A stretch of DNA of 64,000 nt, taken from contig CAZYAZ010000025.1 in NCBI GenBank assembly GCA_964646205.1, forward strand, positions 1 through 64,000, read 5' to 3'. The stretch is from UBA8437 sp964646205 (GTDB taxonomy: Bacteria; Planctomycetota; Planctomycetia; Planctomycetales; Planctomycetaceae). The position numbers were made by a program, and so were the translations under genes. The notes under the pieces were generated by a model. That model did no database searches and was not told the origin of the DNA. It worked only from the letters and a program-made list of their open reading frames with translations. Shown here in pieces: positions 1 to 8,436 of the stretch. Positions within the stretch are counted from its first letter, which is position 1; every line of letters starts with the position of its first letter.

Positions 1-338
1 CCACCACCGGGCTGGCCACCGCCGCCCGGGATTCCTTGTCCACCAGCACCCGGAGGTCCACCGCCGCCTGGCATTCCCCCGCCACCGCCGCCTGGGGGTC
101 CACCGCCGCCTGGCATTCCGCCACCGCCGCCGGCATCCGCCTTGGTGTCCGATTGAGCAACCTCGTCACCGCCGCTATCAGACTCACCACAACCCGAAGT
201 GGTCATGAGCGAGAGAGTCAGAAGAACTGACAGGGCAGTCTGCCCCGACCAGCGTAGGCCCGTTCTTGCCCCGGCCTTCAGAACTCCGAAAGCCTGGTGG
301 GAACGGCTGGGCTGGCGACTCGGCATGGTAATCCGCAT
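1..338 (-). CDS. Gly/Pro-rich lipoprotein (5' part only)
   Basis: The gene runs off the left edge, so only about 112 N-terminal codons are visible. The chosen ATG at 338 has AGGAGA 7 nt upstream; a second in-frame ATG lies at 326. The product has a basic N-terminus, a hydrophobic stretch (residues 34-45) and a lipobox ending in TSGC with Cys50, so it should be a lipid-anchored envelope protein. After a short acidic linker it becomes an almost pure Gly/Pro/Met repeat (GGGGMPGGG and GGGGPPGG type units) up to the window edge. I do not recognise the family. The repeat could be a flexible spacer before a domain lying outside the window. The signal and lipobox are seen directly; the anchoring is inferred. 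Confidence 0.72.
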   Translation of the reverse strand, partial: MRITMPSRQPSRSHQAFGVLKAGARTGLRWSGQTALSVLLTLSLMTTSGCGESDSGGDEVAQSDTKADAGGGGGMPGGGGPPGGGGGGMPGGGGPPGAGGQGIPGGGGQPGG

Positions 339-757
339 CTCAACGTCTCCTGTCTGACTATTTGTCAGCAACTGGGCGTGATACGAGAAGGCCGGGTTCG
401 GGGTATTTCGTCGGATGATGCCTGTCTAACAGATCGGCATTCTCCGAAGAATTCCCGAACTGTTCCGAACCAGGTCGCGTCCCGGACACTTCGATCTTCC
501 TTGCAGGATAGCCAATTCCAGCTCTCCGGTCACGAACAGGGTCACCAAATCTGTCGTTTTTGTTTTTTTCACCGAATTTAGCAGAGAAAACCGATCCACG
601 TCCTCGACTCGGCTCCATCGTTGACCCCCAACTCGTGGACCACTACCGTGCGTCATTGGTTCTGCCAGATGCCGAATTATTTCCGCTGGGCCACTTGGCA
701 GACACTGGCTACTGGTGAACCACCCCGAAAAACTCCGGTTTTGGGATCGAACCGCCT
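339..757. other. Intergenic region between divergent genes
   Basis: This stretch of about 420 bp separates the minus-strand lipoprotein gene from the plus-strand small membrane protein gene. I see no convincing coding frame. It holds a T-rich tract around 551-571, which reads as an A-rich tract about 220 bp upstream of the lipoprotein gene, but no convincing promoter pair. Promoters for both flanking genes are expected here by position only. Confidence 0.5.
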
Positions 758-985
758 GTGACACTTCCTGAAACCGCCAGCAAAGTAACGGACGTTGCGG
801 CCGATACGATCAGCGCGGCCTCCGAACCAACCGGGAGCATAGCTGGCAGGATTGGCGTGGCCATTGCCGCTCTCGTGCTGCCGGTGCTTTGGGGCCTGAT
901 CGTCCACTTGATCTTCAATTGGCTGGCACGGCTTCGTGGTCAGTCCCGATTCGAAGAACCGATCGTCCAGGATTACCAGATCTGA
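758..985 (+). CDS. Small single-pass membrane protein (75 aa), unknown function
   Basis: A short frame opening with GTG at 758; no ATG is available, since an in-frame stop lies at 716-718. The product has a soluble N-terminal 30 residues, one clear membrane helix at about residues 33-53 (GVAIAALVLPVLWGLIVHLIF) and a charged C-terminal tail. It ends only 16 nt before the ATG of the TauE/SafE-like permease, so the two are probably co-transcribed. Family not recognised. There is no strong ribosome binding site, so the start and even the reality of the gene are moderately uncertain, but the hydrophobic helix and tight spacing favour it. Confidence 0.5.
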   Translation: MTLPETASKVTDVAADTISAASEPTGSIAGRIGVAIAALVLPVLWGLIVHLIFNWLARLRGQSRFEEPIVQDYQI

Positions 986-1001
986 CCCTGATCCTTTCCC
1001 C

Positions 1002-1940
1002 ATGTCCACCGACACCATCGAATCGCTGACCGCCTCCGTTCTGGCCATCGGTCCGATCCTGGGACAGGTCGGAGTGGCCGAGCCATTCGCCGTGTTCGAG
1101 ATTGTTACAACGGTACTGGCCGGAGTGGGCATCGGCATCGTTTCGGGACTCTTCGGAATCGGTGGCGGCTTCCTGATTGTCCCGGTCCTTTCGGCTCTCT
1201 ACGGATTCCGAATGGCATGGATTGGAACGGCATCATGCCAGGCCCTGGGCCAATCAACCACGGGCCTGATGACGCGGCGGATCGACTGGCACCAACTGGA
1301 ACTACCACTGATCGTCAGTGGTGGCCTGCTGACGGGTGTCTGGTTTGGCTCCAGGATTCTGACACTCGCAGCCTCCGATGTCCAAACCGGACAAGCGGGC
1401 GAAACCATCGTGCTGGGAACCTACTCTGTGCTCTTGAGCATGGTGGGACTACTGGCGCTTTGGGACACCCACCGTAGTGCCCAGGGCCGTCCGTTCCAAC
1501 GAGGCTGGCTGGCGAAATGCCCACTCCCTCCCTTTGCCACTTTCCCTCAACTCGACACCAAGAGAACATCGATCGTTGTGCTGGCCTGGTTCGGTCTCGC
1601 TGTCGGATTTATGGCCGGTTTGCTGGGACTCTCGGGTGGAATGATCATGCTCCCTGGACTGATCTACTGCATCGGCCTTGGCACCCACCAGGCGGTCGCC
1701 GCCACACTGGTCGTCGTCTGGCTGGTTGCCTCCCAAGCTGCGTTCATCCATGCATGGTACGGCCGAGTTGAGCTGGTGCCAGCGATGGCCTTGTTGGCCG
1801 GAGGCAGTGTCGGAGCACGCATCGGCTCACAGCTTAGTGCTCGACTTGGTGGTGCCGCACTCCGAAAGCATTTTGGTTATCTGCTGTTGGGGACCGCGGC
1901 ATTGACCATCGCTCAACTCGCTGGAATCATCCGCCACTGA
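1002..1940 (+). CDS. TauE/SafE family anion permease
   Basis: 312-residue polytopic inner-membrane protein with the glycine-rich first repeat typical of the TauE/SafE (formerly DUF81) family (GIGIVSGLFGIGGGFLIVPVL near residue 45) and a second related repeat near the middle (VGFMAGLLGLSGGMIMLPGLI). The two-fold internal repeat of about four helices each fits the family, whose members are thought to export sulfite, sulfoacetate or other small organosulfur anions. ATG at 1002 was chosen; the frame is open further upstream but that part overlaps the preceding small gene and looks non-coding. The substrate cannot be told from sequence. It is followed by a DUF423 gene with its own possible promoter. 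Confidence 0.88.
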   Translation: MSTDTIESLTASVLAIGPILGQVGVAEPFAVFEIVTTVLAGVGIGIVSGLFGIGGGFLIVPVLSALYGFRMAWIGTASCQALGQSTTGLMTRRIDWHQLELPLIVSGGLLTGVWFGSRILTLAASDVQTGQAGETIVLGTYSVLLSMVGLLALWDTHRSAQGRPFQRGWLAKCPLPPFATFPQLDTKRTSIVVLAWFGLAVGFMAGLLGLSGGMIMLPGLIYCIGLGTHQAVAATLVVVWLVASQAAFIHAWYGRVELVPAMALLAGGSVGARIGSQLSARLGGAALRKHFGYLLLGTAALTIAQLAGIIRH

Positions 1941-1973
1941 CATGTCTCCTCCACGACCACGAGCCAGGAACGA

Positions 1974-2001
1974 TTGATTGCGGGCCGCACGGTCCTAGAC
2001 T
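1974..2001 (+). promoter_or_regulatory. Possible sigma-70 type promoter for the DUF423 gene
   Basis: TTGATT at 1974-1979 and TAGACT at 1996-2001 are separated by 16 bp and lie about 35 bp upstream of the ATG at 2037. Each hexamer matches four of six consensus positions. Position and spacing are good, but the match is only moderate. Confidence 0.4.
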
Positions 2002-2036
2002 GGTTGAATTCACTCCCCGTCCCAGGATGCTGATCG

Positions 2037-2510
2037 ATGTCAAACAAATGCTGCCGCTGCTGGATCACCTGTGGGGCCGTGCTACTGGGAATGGGCGTGA
2101 TTGCAGGAGCATTTGCTGCCCATGGACTGGATGAGACACTCGAATCGGTTCATGGCACGAAGCCACCGGTTGAGAAACTGGCTGGCAAGATTCCCGCTGC
2201 AGCCAAGGCACTGGATGATTTCCGTACCGGGGTTCGCTATCACGTCTGGCACGCCCTGGGCATGATCGCCGTTGGCCTGGCCGGTTCTCTCGGCGGAACC
2301 CGCAATTGGCCGCTACAAGCCGCCGGAATCAGCTTCGGCCTGGGTATCATCGGCTTCTCCGGGGGACTGTACGGACTCACTCTCACCGGGAACCCCGGAC
2401 TCGGAGCCGCTGCTCCTGCCGGCGGCACACTGATGATCATTGGCTGGTTTCTCCTGGCTGCCGGCACCTGCCCCTGCAAAACCAAAACCACCGTTACCGC
2501 CGAGTCCTAG
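2037..2510 (+). CDS. DUF423 family membrane protein
   Basis: 157-residue protein with four predicted membrane helices. The motif GAFAAHGL near residue 25, the VRYHVWHALGM segment near residue 70 and the FSGGLYGL segment near residue 108 match the DUF423 (YgdD-like) family, a small inner-membrane family of unknown biochemical role. It is somewhat longer than typical members because of an insertion after residue 33 (ESVHGTKPPVEKLAGK) that places a soluble loop between helices 1 and 2, and it has a Cys-rich N-terminus (NKCCRCWITC). A dipeptidase gene follows 68 bp downstream. Confidence 0.85.
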   Translation: MSNKCCRCWITCGAVLLGMGVIAGAFAAHGLDETLESVHGTKPPVEKLAGKIPAAAKALDDFRTGVRYHVWHALGMIAVGLAGSLGGTRNWPLQAAGISFGLGIIGFSGGLYGLTLTGNPGLGAAAPAGGTLMIIGWFLLAAGTCPCKTKTTVTAES

Positions 2511-2578
2511 TCCTAGTCCCCAATCCAACCCCGATCTCCTCAACCGCCTGCAAAGGCCCTTCCATTCAAAGGTCCCTC

Positions 2579-3658
2579 ATGACTGCTTCTCACCGCCTGA
2601 TATTTGATGCTCACCTGGACATGGCCTGGAACGCCCTGGAATGGAACCGGGACCTGTTGAAATCGGTTGCTGAGTTGAGAGAGTTCGAGAACCAATTCGA
2701 CGGAATCACCCCGGGTGATTGCACCGTGAGTTGGGAAGAACTGCGGCAAGGCCGGATCGGGATGACCATCTCGACACTGCTGCCGCGACTCCACCGCAAG
2801 GACGCGGCGCTGACTCACTTCCAGTCGCGAGACGCCGCCTACGGTGCAGCTCATGGCCAACTGGCCTACTACCGTTCGTTGGTTCAACGTGGCGTACTCC
2901 GCGAAATCACCGACAGTGCCTCTCTTCGCGAACACGTCACCGCCTGGGAGAACGACACGACCGGCACACTGCCCATCGGCTTCATCCTCAGCATGGAGGG
3001 CAGCCCGCCGATCCTCTCACCCGCACAAGTGGCCGAATGGTATGAGGCAGGGCTGAAAATTCTCGGCCCGGCCCACTACGGCCCCGCTCCTTACTGCTTT
3101 GGCACCGGCAGCGAAGGAGGTTTGACGGCGGACGGCCCCGACCTGCTGCGGGAAATGGAACAGGCCGGAATGCTACTCGACGTCACCCACCTCTCCGATC
3201 AGTCATTCTGGGAAGCTCTCGATGTCTACTCGGGGCCGGTGCTGGCCAGCCATCACAACTGTCGGACACTGGTGCCCGGCGACCGACAACTGGACGACGA
3301 GCAGATCAAAGTCCTGATTGAACGCGATGCGGTGATCGGAGCCGCATTCGATTGCTGGATGATCAAAACGGGTTGGGTCATCGGCGTGACGCAACCCGGT
3401 GAGGTGACGATGGAGCACATCGTCGATCACATCGATCACATCTGCCAAATCGCCGGAAATGCTCGCCACGCAGCCCTGGGAACCGATCTCGACGGTGGCT
3501 TCGGCAAGGAACAGTCACCGGCGGACCTGGAAACGATCGCCGATCTGGGCAACATCGCCGGGATCCTGGCCGCTCGCGGCTATTCGCAGGAAGATATCGA
3601 CGGCATTCTCTACCGGAACTGGGTCGACTTCTTCTACCGGGCCTGGGGCGAAGACTGA
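2579..3658 (+). CDS. Peptidase family M19 (renal dipeptidase-like)
   Basis: 359-residue soluble protein of the M19 membrane dipeptidase family, amidohydrolase fold, with a two-metal site. Visible ligand motifs in order are HLD near the N-terminus (FDAHLDMAW), the bridging Glu in SMEG, His in VTHLS, His in SHHNCR and the late Asp in GTDLDGG. Family enzymes hydrolyse dipeptides, including D-amino-acid dipeptides. ATG at 2579 was chosen because the homologous region begins within ten residues of it; the same frame is open upstream but overlaps the DUF423 gene with no family similarity. No signal peptide is seen, so the enzyme is probably cytoplasmic. Exact substrate unknown. Confidence 0.9.
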   Translation: MTASHRLIFDAHLDMAWNALEWNRDLLKSVAELREFENQFDGITPGDCTVSWEELRQGRIGMTISTLLPRLHRKDAALTHFQSRDAAYGAAHGQLAYYRSLVQRGVLREITDSASLREHVTAWENDTTGTLPIGFILSMEGSPPILSPAQVAEWYEAGLKILGPAHYGPAPYCFGTGSEGGLTADGPDLLREMEQAGMLLDVTHLSDQSFWEALDVYSGPVLASHHNCRTLVPGDRQLDDEQIKVLIERDAVIGAAFDCWMIKTGWVIGVTQPGEVTMEHIVDHIDHICQIAGNARHAALGTDLDGGFGKEQSPADLETIADLGNIAGILAARGYSQEDIDGILYRNWVDFFYRAWGED

Positions 3659-3688
3659 CCGGGGGCAGGCGATCGGGGGACAATGAGT

Positions 3689-4837
3689 CTACTTCGTCGG
3701 TCTTTCTACCAATGGATATTTAAGTCCTTTCGGTAGGTCGTACTGCTGGTCGCTTCGATTCTGTCCCAACTGAAAATGCAGCATGCTTGATCGAGCGCCT
3801 AGAAAATAGGTCAGCAAGTCGAGTCTCCGCTCGCGCCGGCTCCCGATGGGCGGGACGGAAAGAGAGCATTCGCGTATGGTGATTCCGTTGGGGATTTCCT
3901 CACAGGAAACGGCGCACCGCCGCTTGGAGTTTCCCTTGGCATAAATCTGACACCCTTCCAGAACGATCGAAGGCCCCAGACCAAACGAAGCCGGTTCGCG
4001 AATGAACTTCGCGAAATTGACGACCGGTGTAAAGCCGCCACCCTCGCCGCCGAAGCGAAAGTTGCGGCAGGTCAGGTTGCCGAAATACACGTCGACCCAG
4101 CGCTGATCCGTTCCGTTAACCCGGGGGACGCCGAGGATTTTCTCGAGGACCATTCGTCCACCGCGATTTTCGATCACCGCCTTGTTCTTCATCTTCCGGC
4201 TGCTCGTGATCCAGCAGTCGGTCACGTTGGTCTCGTCGGTGTAGCTGACAAGGGCTTGCTCCGGTTCGACGAATACGCAGTCACGGATTTTCAGCTGTGT
4301 GGAGTTGCTCCCCTTGCCCATGACGACCGCCACTGCGGCCGCGCCATAGAACCGGCACTCGGAAATCTGGATGAATCCACCGTCGTCATTGGCATTGCTC
4401 AGTTGCAGTTGATTCCGCCCGCCGACAAACGTCAGGCCCGAGATCGTCATCCGCCAGGCGTTTTGTGAGGTGATGAGGTCCTTGTCTGGATGCTTCTGAA
4501 TGAGCAGCGCCTCGCCTTTGCCGCGCACGACGCCACCTGCGATATAGATCGCCTCGGTGATCAGGTAACGCCCGCTCGGAAAGACGATTTCGGGCCGCGA
4601 TGGAATTCCGCCATGTCCACCCGGAACCGAGGACCTCGTCAGCGTATATGCCCGCTGAGCCGCCGCTACGGCCGCGCGGATGGACGCTGTGTCGTCGGTG
4701 ACGTTGTCCCCCTTGGCGCCGTAATCACGGACATTGATCTCCGCGCCAGCCGGTTGGGCAAACACAGCGAGCGCCAGCACCGGCCAAACTCTTATCGCGA
4801 AAAGTCCAAGGTACGTATCGTTGGTCGGGGATTTCAT
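3689..4837 (-). CDS. Secreted right-handed beta-helix protein (pectate lyase 3-like)
   Basis: 382 residues with a signal peptide (hydrophobic residues about 12-32, Ala-x-Ala cleavage near 32) followed directly by VRDYGAKGD and DDTASI, the hallmark start of the pectate-lyase-3/polygalacturonase-like beta-helix superfamily. The central part shows the irregular short beta repeats expected of such a solenoid (ISGLTF, ISECRF, IRDCVF, VTDCWI). Likely a secreted polysaccharide-binding or polysaccharide-cleaving protein; catalytic residues cannot be assigned by eye. GAGGAA lies 8 nt before the ATG. It is a lone minus-strand gene between plus-strand genes, with a 30-bp convergent gap to the dipeptidase, so it may be a later insertion. 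Confidence 0.75.
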   Translation of the reverse strand: MKSPTNDTYLGLFAIRVWPVLALAVFAQPAGAEINVRDYGAKGDNVTDDTASIRAAVAAAQRAYTLTRSSVPGGHGGIPSRPEIVFPSGRYLITEAIYIAGGVVRGKGEALLIQKHPDKDLITSQNAWRMTISGLTFVGGRNQLQLSNANDDGGFIQISECRFYGAAAVAVVMGKGSNSTQLKIRDCVFVEPEQALVSYTDETNVTDCWITSSRKMKNKAVIENRGGRMVLEKILGVPRVNGTDQRWVDVYFGNLTCRNFRFGGEGGGFTPVVNFAKFIREPASFGLGPSIVLEGCQIYAKGNSKRRCAVSCEEIPNGITIRECSLSVPPIGSRRERRLDLLTYFLGARSSMLHFQLGQNRSDQQYDLPKGLKYPLVERPTK

Positions 4838-5111
4838 TCAACCGCTTCCTCAGTTCTGACATGGTGACGGTCAGCGCGCGTGCGTGAAGGTCAAGTGCGT
4901 CCTTATACACACACTTTGCCTTTCCAGGCGAGACCTCGCACACCGCGGAATGACCGGCTCTGGAATACCCGAAAAAACCGGGCAATCCGTTTCAAGATTC
5001 TGTCGCCCGCGGCGAAGTACTCTCAGAAGAAACAATTCTGGCAGGCATTTGGTCGGCGAGATGGTCTCCCGCCGAAGGCCTCCGAGGGTACAAGCCAAAG
5101 GGGACAGTACC

Positions 5112-5936
5112 ATGTTGTTGAAGAAGACCTTGATTGGTGCGGCCGTCATGGTGGCCCTGGGGACCTTCGTGTTCGGACGTGACGTCTTCAGTTACGCCAC
5201 GACCTGGGGCGGAACGGTCCGAAACGCGGTCAAATCGGAAGTACCGCTGGAATTCGAGATCGAGCGTGCTCGCACGGAAGTCGAGAACCTCGTCCCGGAC
5301 ATTCGGGACATGATGCACGTGATCGCCTCGGCACAGGTCGATATCGATCACAAGGCCAAGGACGTCGATCGCAAGACCGGAGCCCTGGGCTCCAAGAAAA
5401 AGGCCATCCTGGCCCTGCGAAACGACCTCGACACCGGACGGACCGAGTTTGTTTATGCCAAGCACTCGTATTCGGCCGACGATGTTCGCAAAGATCTCGA
5501 GAAACGGTTCAAGCTCTACAAGGTGGCGGAGAACTCCCTGGAGAGCGACGCGCAGATCCTGAAGGCCTGGCAGAGAACGATGACGGCCAACCAGGAGAAG
5601 CTCGACGCGATGCTCACTGCCAAGCAGGATCTCGAGGTGCAGATCGAGCAGCTCGGAGCGCGTCTGCGAACTGTTGAGGCGGCCGAAGCCACCGCAACTC
5701 TTGACTTTGACGATTCGAAACTGGCACGTGCCAAGAAGTTGATTCTCGAGCTCAACAAGCAGCTCGATGTCCGCGAACGGCAGGCCAACCTCGAGGGTCA
5801 GGTCAACGGATTGATCCCAGTCGAAGGCTCTTCCGAACCGACCGAATCATCGATCACCAACCGGATCGATGATTACTTCGGCCCCAGGAAGTCTCTTGCC
5901 GACTCGGATGGGTCAGTCGCCGATAGCGGCAAATAG
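5112..5936 (+). CDS. Membrane-anchored coiled-coil protein, conserved in planctomycetes
   Basis: 274 residues. An N-terminal helix (residues about 5-22) precedes FGRDVFSYATT and then about 200 residues of charged heptad-like sequence typical of a long coiled coil (for example residues 100-220, rich in Lys, Glu, Ala and Leu). The C-terminus is acidic and Ser-rich. AGGGG lies about 8 nt before the ATG at 5112; the frame is open upstream to 4884 but without a comparable start. I recall similar proteins in planctomycetes with no known role; a PspA-like envelope-stress function is conceivable but not shown. It is followed 149 bp later by the FHA gene and may belong to the same signalling run. Confidence 0.75.
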   Translation: MLLKKTLIGAAVMVALGTFVFGRDVFSYATTWGGTVRNAVKSEVPLEFEIERARTEVENLVPDIRDMMHVIASAQVDIDHKAKDVDRKTGALGSKKKAILALRNDLDTGRTEFVYAKHSYSADDVRKDLEKRFKLYKVAENSLESDAQILKAWQRTMTANQEKLDAMLTAKQDLEVQIEQLGARLRTVEAAEATATLDFDDSKLARAKKLILELNKQLDVRERQANLEGQVNGLIPVEGSSEPTESSITNRIDDYFGPRKSLADSDGSVADSGK

Positions 5937-6085
5937 TGCCGGTGGCGAGCACCAGGGCCGTGCCCCCGCGGGACAACGCGGGGCACGGCCTGTCGGTGCA
6001 ATCTGCACCACCAACCATCGAAAAACACCACCCTCATGTTCTCTGCAACTGGCCAGACGTTATCCTCAAGCACTGGACAACCCCA

Positions 6086-6772
6086 ATGCCCAGCCTGATG
6101 GAAACCCAACCGATGCCCGCCAGACGATCACTCCAGCCGGAACCGGCCTCGACCAACGAGGACCGGCACCTGCTGTGGATCGACGGGGTCGGCGGTTTTC
6201 TGCTGCTGACCCGCCAGGCGGTCACCATCGGAGGGCCTCAGGCTCCCGACGCCGACATCCAGTTGCTCGCCAGCCTCTCCAGACAACACGCCACCATCCA
6301 CCGTGACGATGGTGGGTACCTGCTGGAGGCTCACGGGCCGACCCGGGTCAACCAACGGCGAGTGGTCGAATGGACCGAACTTCCCGATGGAGCCGACATC
6401 ACACTCGGACGCACAGTCCAACTCAGCTTCCATCGCCCCACCGTCCTTTCCGGTTCCGGTCGACTCCGCTTCCGGAGTGACCACCGACCGACACACAGCC
6501 TCGACGGTGTCGTCCTGGTCGCCGACACCTGCCTGCTGGGTCCCGGCCGCGATTGTCACATCCGGTGCCCCGAATGGGAGGACTCGGTGATCCTCATCCA
6601 CCGCGGTGGAGACTGGCTGGTGCGGTCACCACGGCTGGCACTGGAAATCAACGGCAAGACACTGAGGGGTGAAGCAACCATCGGAGACGGGCAGATCGTC
6701 ACCGGGCCCGATCTCAGGTTCCATGTCGAAACACCTTCGGCTCGGTCCTCAAATCGAGGAGACCGGCGATGA
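6086..6772 (+). CDS. FHA domain protein, partner of the adjacent kinase
   Basis: 228 residues. Residues about 26-108 form a forkhead-associated domain: a beta-rich segment with the SRQHATIH core that usually contacts phosphothreonine, and an Asn-Gln strand afterwards (RVNQRRV). Residues about 142-212 look like a second, degenerate FHA-like unit (LLGPGRDCHIRC, then ALEINGKTL) lacking the Ser-x-x-His core. FHA domains bind phosphothreonine peptides, so a role in recruiting substrates of the neighbouring kinase is likely. The stop overlaps the kinase start (ATGA, 6769-6772), implying translational coupling. The ATG at 6086 is the best start, though GTG at 5936 is also in frame. Confidence 0.82.
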   Translation: MPSLMETQPMPARRSLQPEPASTNEDRHLLWIDGVGGFLLLTRQAVTIGGPQAPDADIQLLASLSRQHATIHRDDGGYLLEAHGPTRVNQRRVVEWTELPDGADITLGRTVQLSFHRPTVLSGSGRLRFRSDHRPTHSLDGVVLVADTCLLGPGRDCHIRCPEWEDSVILIHRGGDWLVRSPRLALEINGKTLRGEATIGDGQIVTGPDLRFHVETPSARSSNRGDRR

Positions 6773-8436
6773 CCTCCAAAAAATTCACTTTCGCACCCGA
6801 ATCGACACCGCTGGCCGGATTCACCATCAAGCGAGGGATCCAAAGGGGTGGTTTCGGCGAGGTGTACTACGCGATCAGCGACGGCGGCAAGGAGGTCGCA
6901 CTGAAACTTCTGCACAGCCATGTCGAGATCGAACGACGTGGTACCGAACTTTGCCTGAACCTCAAACACCCCAATCTTGTCTCCATCATCGACATCAGGC
7001 ACGACGAGGATGGCGACACCTGGGTCGTAATGGAATACGTCAGCGGTGCGACTCTTGATCGTGTGCTCGCCGATGATTTTCCCGAGGGAATGCCCATCCC
7101 GGAAGTTCGCACATGGCTTGCGGGACTCGCCGCGGGGGTCGATTACCTGCACGACCGTGGCATTGTCCACCGGGACCTCAAGCCACAAAACCTCTACCGT
7201 GAAGCTGGACAGGTCAAGATCGGCGATATCGGACTCTCCAAGATCATCACGCCCAGCCAAAGGGGAGCGCAAACCGAGAGCATCGGCACGATCTATTACA
7301 TGGCTCCGGAGATCTCGCGAGGCGAGTACGGACCCGAAATCGATGTCTACAGTTCTGCAGCCATCGTCTACGAACTGCTCACCGGACGAGTGCCCTTTGA
7401 CGGAGAAACCACTGCCGAGATTCTCAATCGACACCTCACCGACCAACCCGACCTCGTCCCGCTTCCCCGAGCTCTGCAACCGGTTCTGGCCCACGCGCTG
7501 GCCAAGGACCCCGCTGTTCGCACCGCCAGCCTCGGTGACTTCCTCATCGAGTTCGACTCCGCCCTGGCAGGACATCCTCCGGCTCCGCCACAGCAGCTCC
7601 CTCCACCAACACACCAACACACCACTGCAGAACCCTCGGCCAATCAACAGCCGCAGACGGTCGTGGCAACCGTCACCGAACGGCCAAGCCACTCGCGACC
7701 GGGCCAACCGCCTCCCCAACGACCACGGATGTTCCTCCCCGTCGTCCAGCATGGCCCACTGGCAATACGCAACATCTCGTCCTCGCAACGAGCCCTGGAA
7801 GGCTCAGCGGGTATGGCGGCTGCGATCCTGTTCACCGGTGTCCTGACCTCCGTTGGCGAACTGACCGGGATGTTCGGCGACACTGGACAAAACACGCCAC
7901 TAAAAGCCGTCGCTTATGGATTGACCACGCTGATCGGATCCTGGGCATTGCTGATCGGCACCAAGGCCTGGGAAGGCACCGGCCCCGAGAGCCTATCGAT
8001 GCGACGACTGTCACTGATGCTACTGGGTGCCGGAGTGGGTGCAGCGGGATGGTGGTTGCACCAGGTCTTGCTGGTCGACCTGCCCCCCCTGGCAGCATCC
8101 CAAACGGCCGGCCTGGTTGACTCGATCGGATCGCTGGAACTCGTCCGTGAAAAACAACCCACCCTGGCCGGTTACATGATGTTCTTTGGGCTGCTCTTCG
8201 GCGTCCGCCGGTGGTGGTGGCACACGGACGGTTTCCGGCCGAAACGTCTCCGCGTGCTGTCGCTGCTATTGACCGGATCGGTGTCAACCCTGTTGGGACT
8301 GGCAATCCAGTTCCCGCTGGCTGCGGCTATCGGCTGGGGATTGGGCATCTCCATCGTGGTGCAGCTTTCCGCCCCCTGGGTCGCCCCGGATCTGCGGGCG
8401 GCGCGGCTTCACCAGGAGGAGGCAACACATGGATAA
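6769..8436 (+). CDS. Transmembrane Ser/Thr protein kinase
   Basis: 555 residues. The Hanks-type kinase domain spans about 18-265: glycine loop GGFGEV (27-32), catalytic Lys46 in VALKLL, HRDLKPQN (134-141), metal-binding Asp153 in an unusual DIG triplet instead of DFG, and MAPE (178-181). A Pro/Gln-rich linker (about 268-325) follows, then roughly five hydrophobic helices from residue 345 to the end. The kinase part should be cytoplasmic. No extracytoplasmic sensor domain is seen, unlike PASTA kinases. It overlaps the FHA gene upstream by 4 bp and the next membrane protein gene downstream by 8 bp, so all three are probably one transcriptional and functional unit. Confidence 0.93.
   Translation: MTSKKFTFAPESTPLAGFTIKRGIQRGGFGEVYYAISDGGKEVALKLLHSHVEIERRGTELCLNLKHPNLVSIIDIRHDEDGDTWVVMEYVSGATLDRVLADDFPEGMPIPEVRTWLAGLAAGVDYLHDRGIVHRDLKPQNLYREAGQVKIGDIGLSKIITPSQRGAQTESIGTIYYMAPEISRGEYGPEIDVYSSAAIVYELLTGRVPFDGETTAEILNRHLTDQPDLVPLPRALQPVLAHALAKDPAVRTASLGDFLIEFDSALAGHPPAPPQQLPPPTHQHTTAEPSANQQPQTVVATVTERPSHSRPGQPPPQRPRMFLPVVQHGPLAIRNISSSQRALEGSAGMAAAILFTGVLTSVGELTGMFGDTGQNTPLKAVAYGLTTLIGSWALLIGTKAWEGTGPESLSMRRLSLMLLGAGVGAAGWWLHQVLLVDLPPLAASQTAGLVDSIGSLELVREKQPTLAGYMMFFGLLFGVRRWWWHTDGFRPKRLRVLSLLLTGSVSTLLGLAIQFPLAAAIGWGLGISIVVQLSAPWVAPDLRAARLHQEEATHG

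Noticed and set aside
1..130. Short repeated GC-rich units that could look like a CRISPR array
   Set aside because: They are Gly/Pro codon repeats in the lipoprotein gene, with no unique spacers of constant length.
4884..5111. Upstream extension of the coiled-coil protein
   Set aside because: The region lacks similarity to the protein type, and the ATG at 5112 has a good ribosome binding site.
6556..7788. Antisense frame of 410 codons in the kinase gene
   Set aside because: Kinase motifs on the plus strand decide the case.
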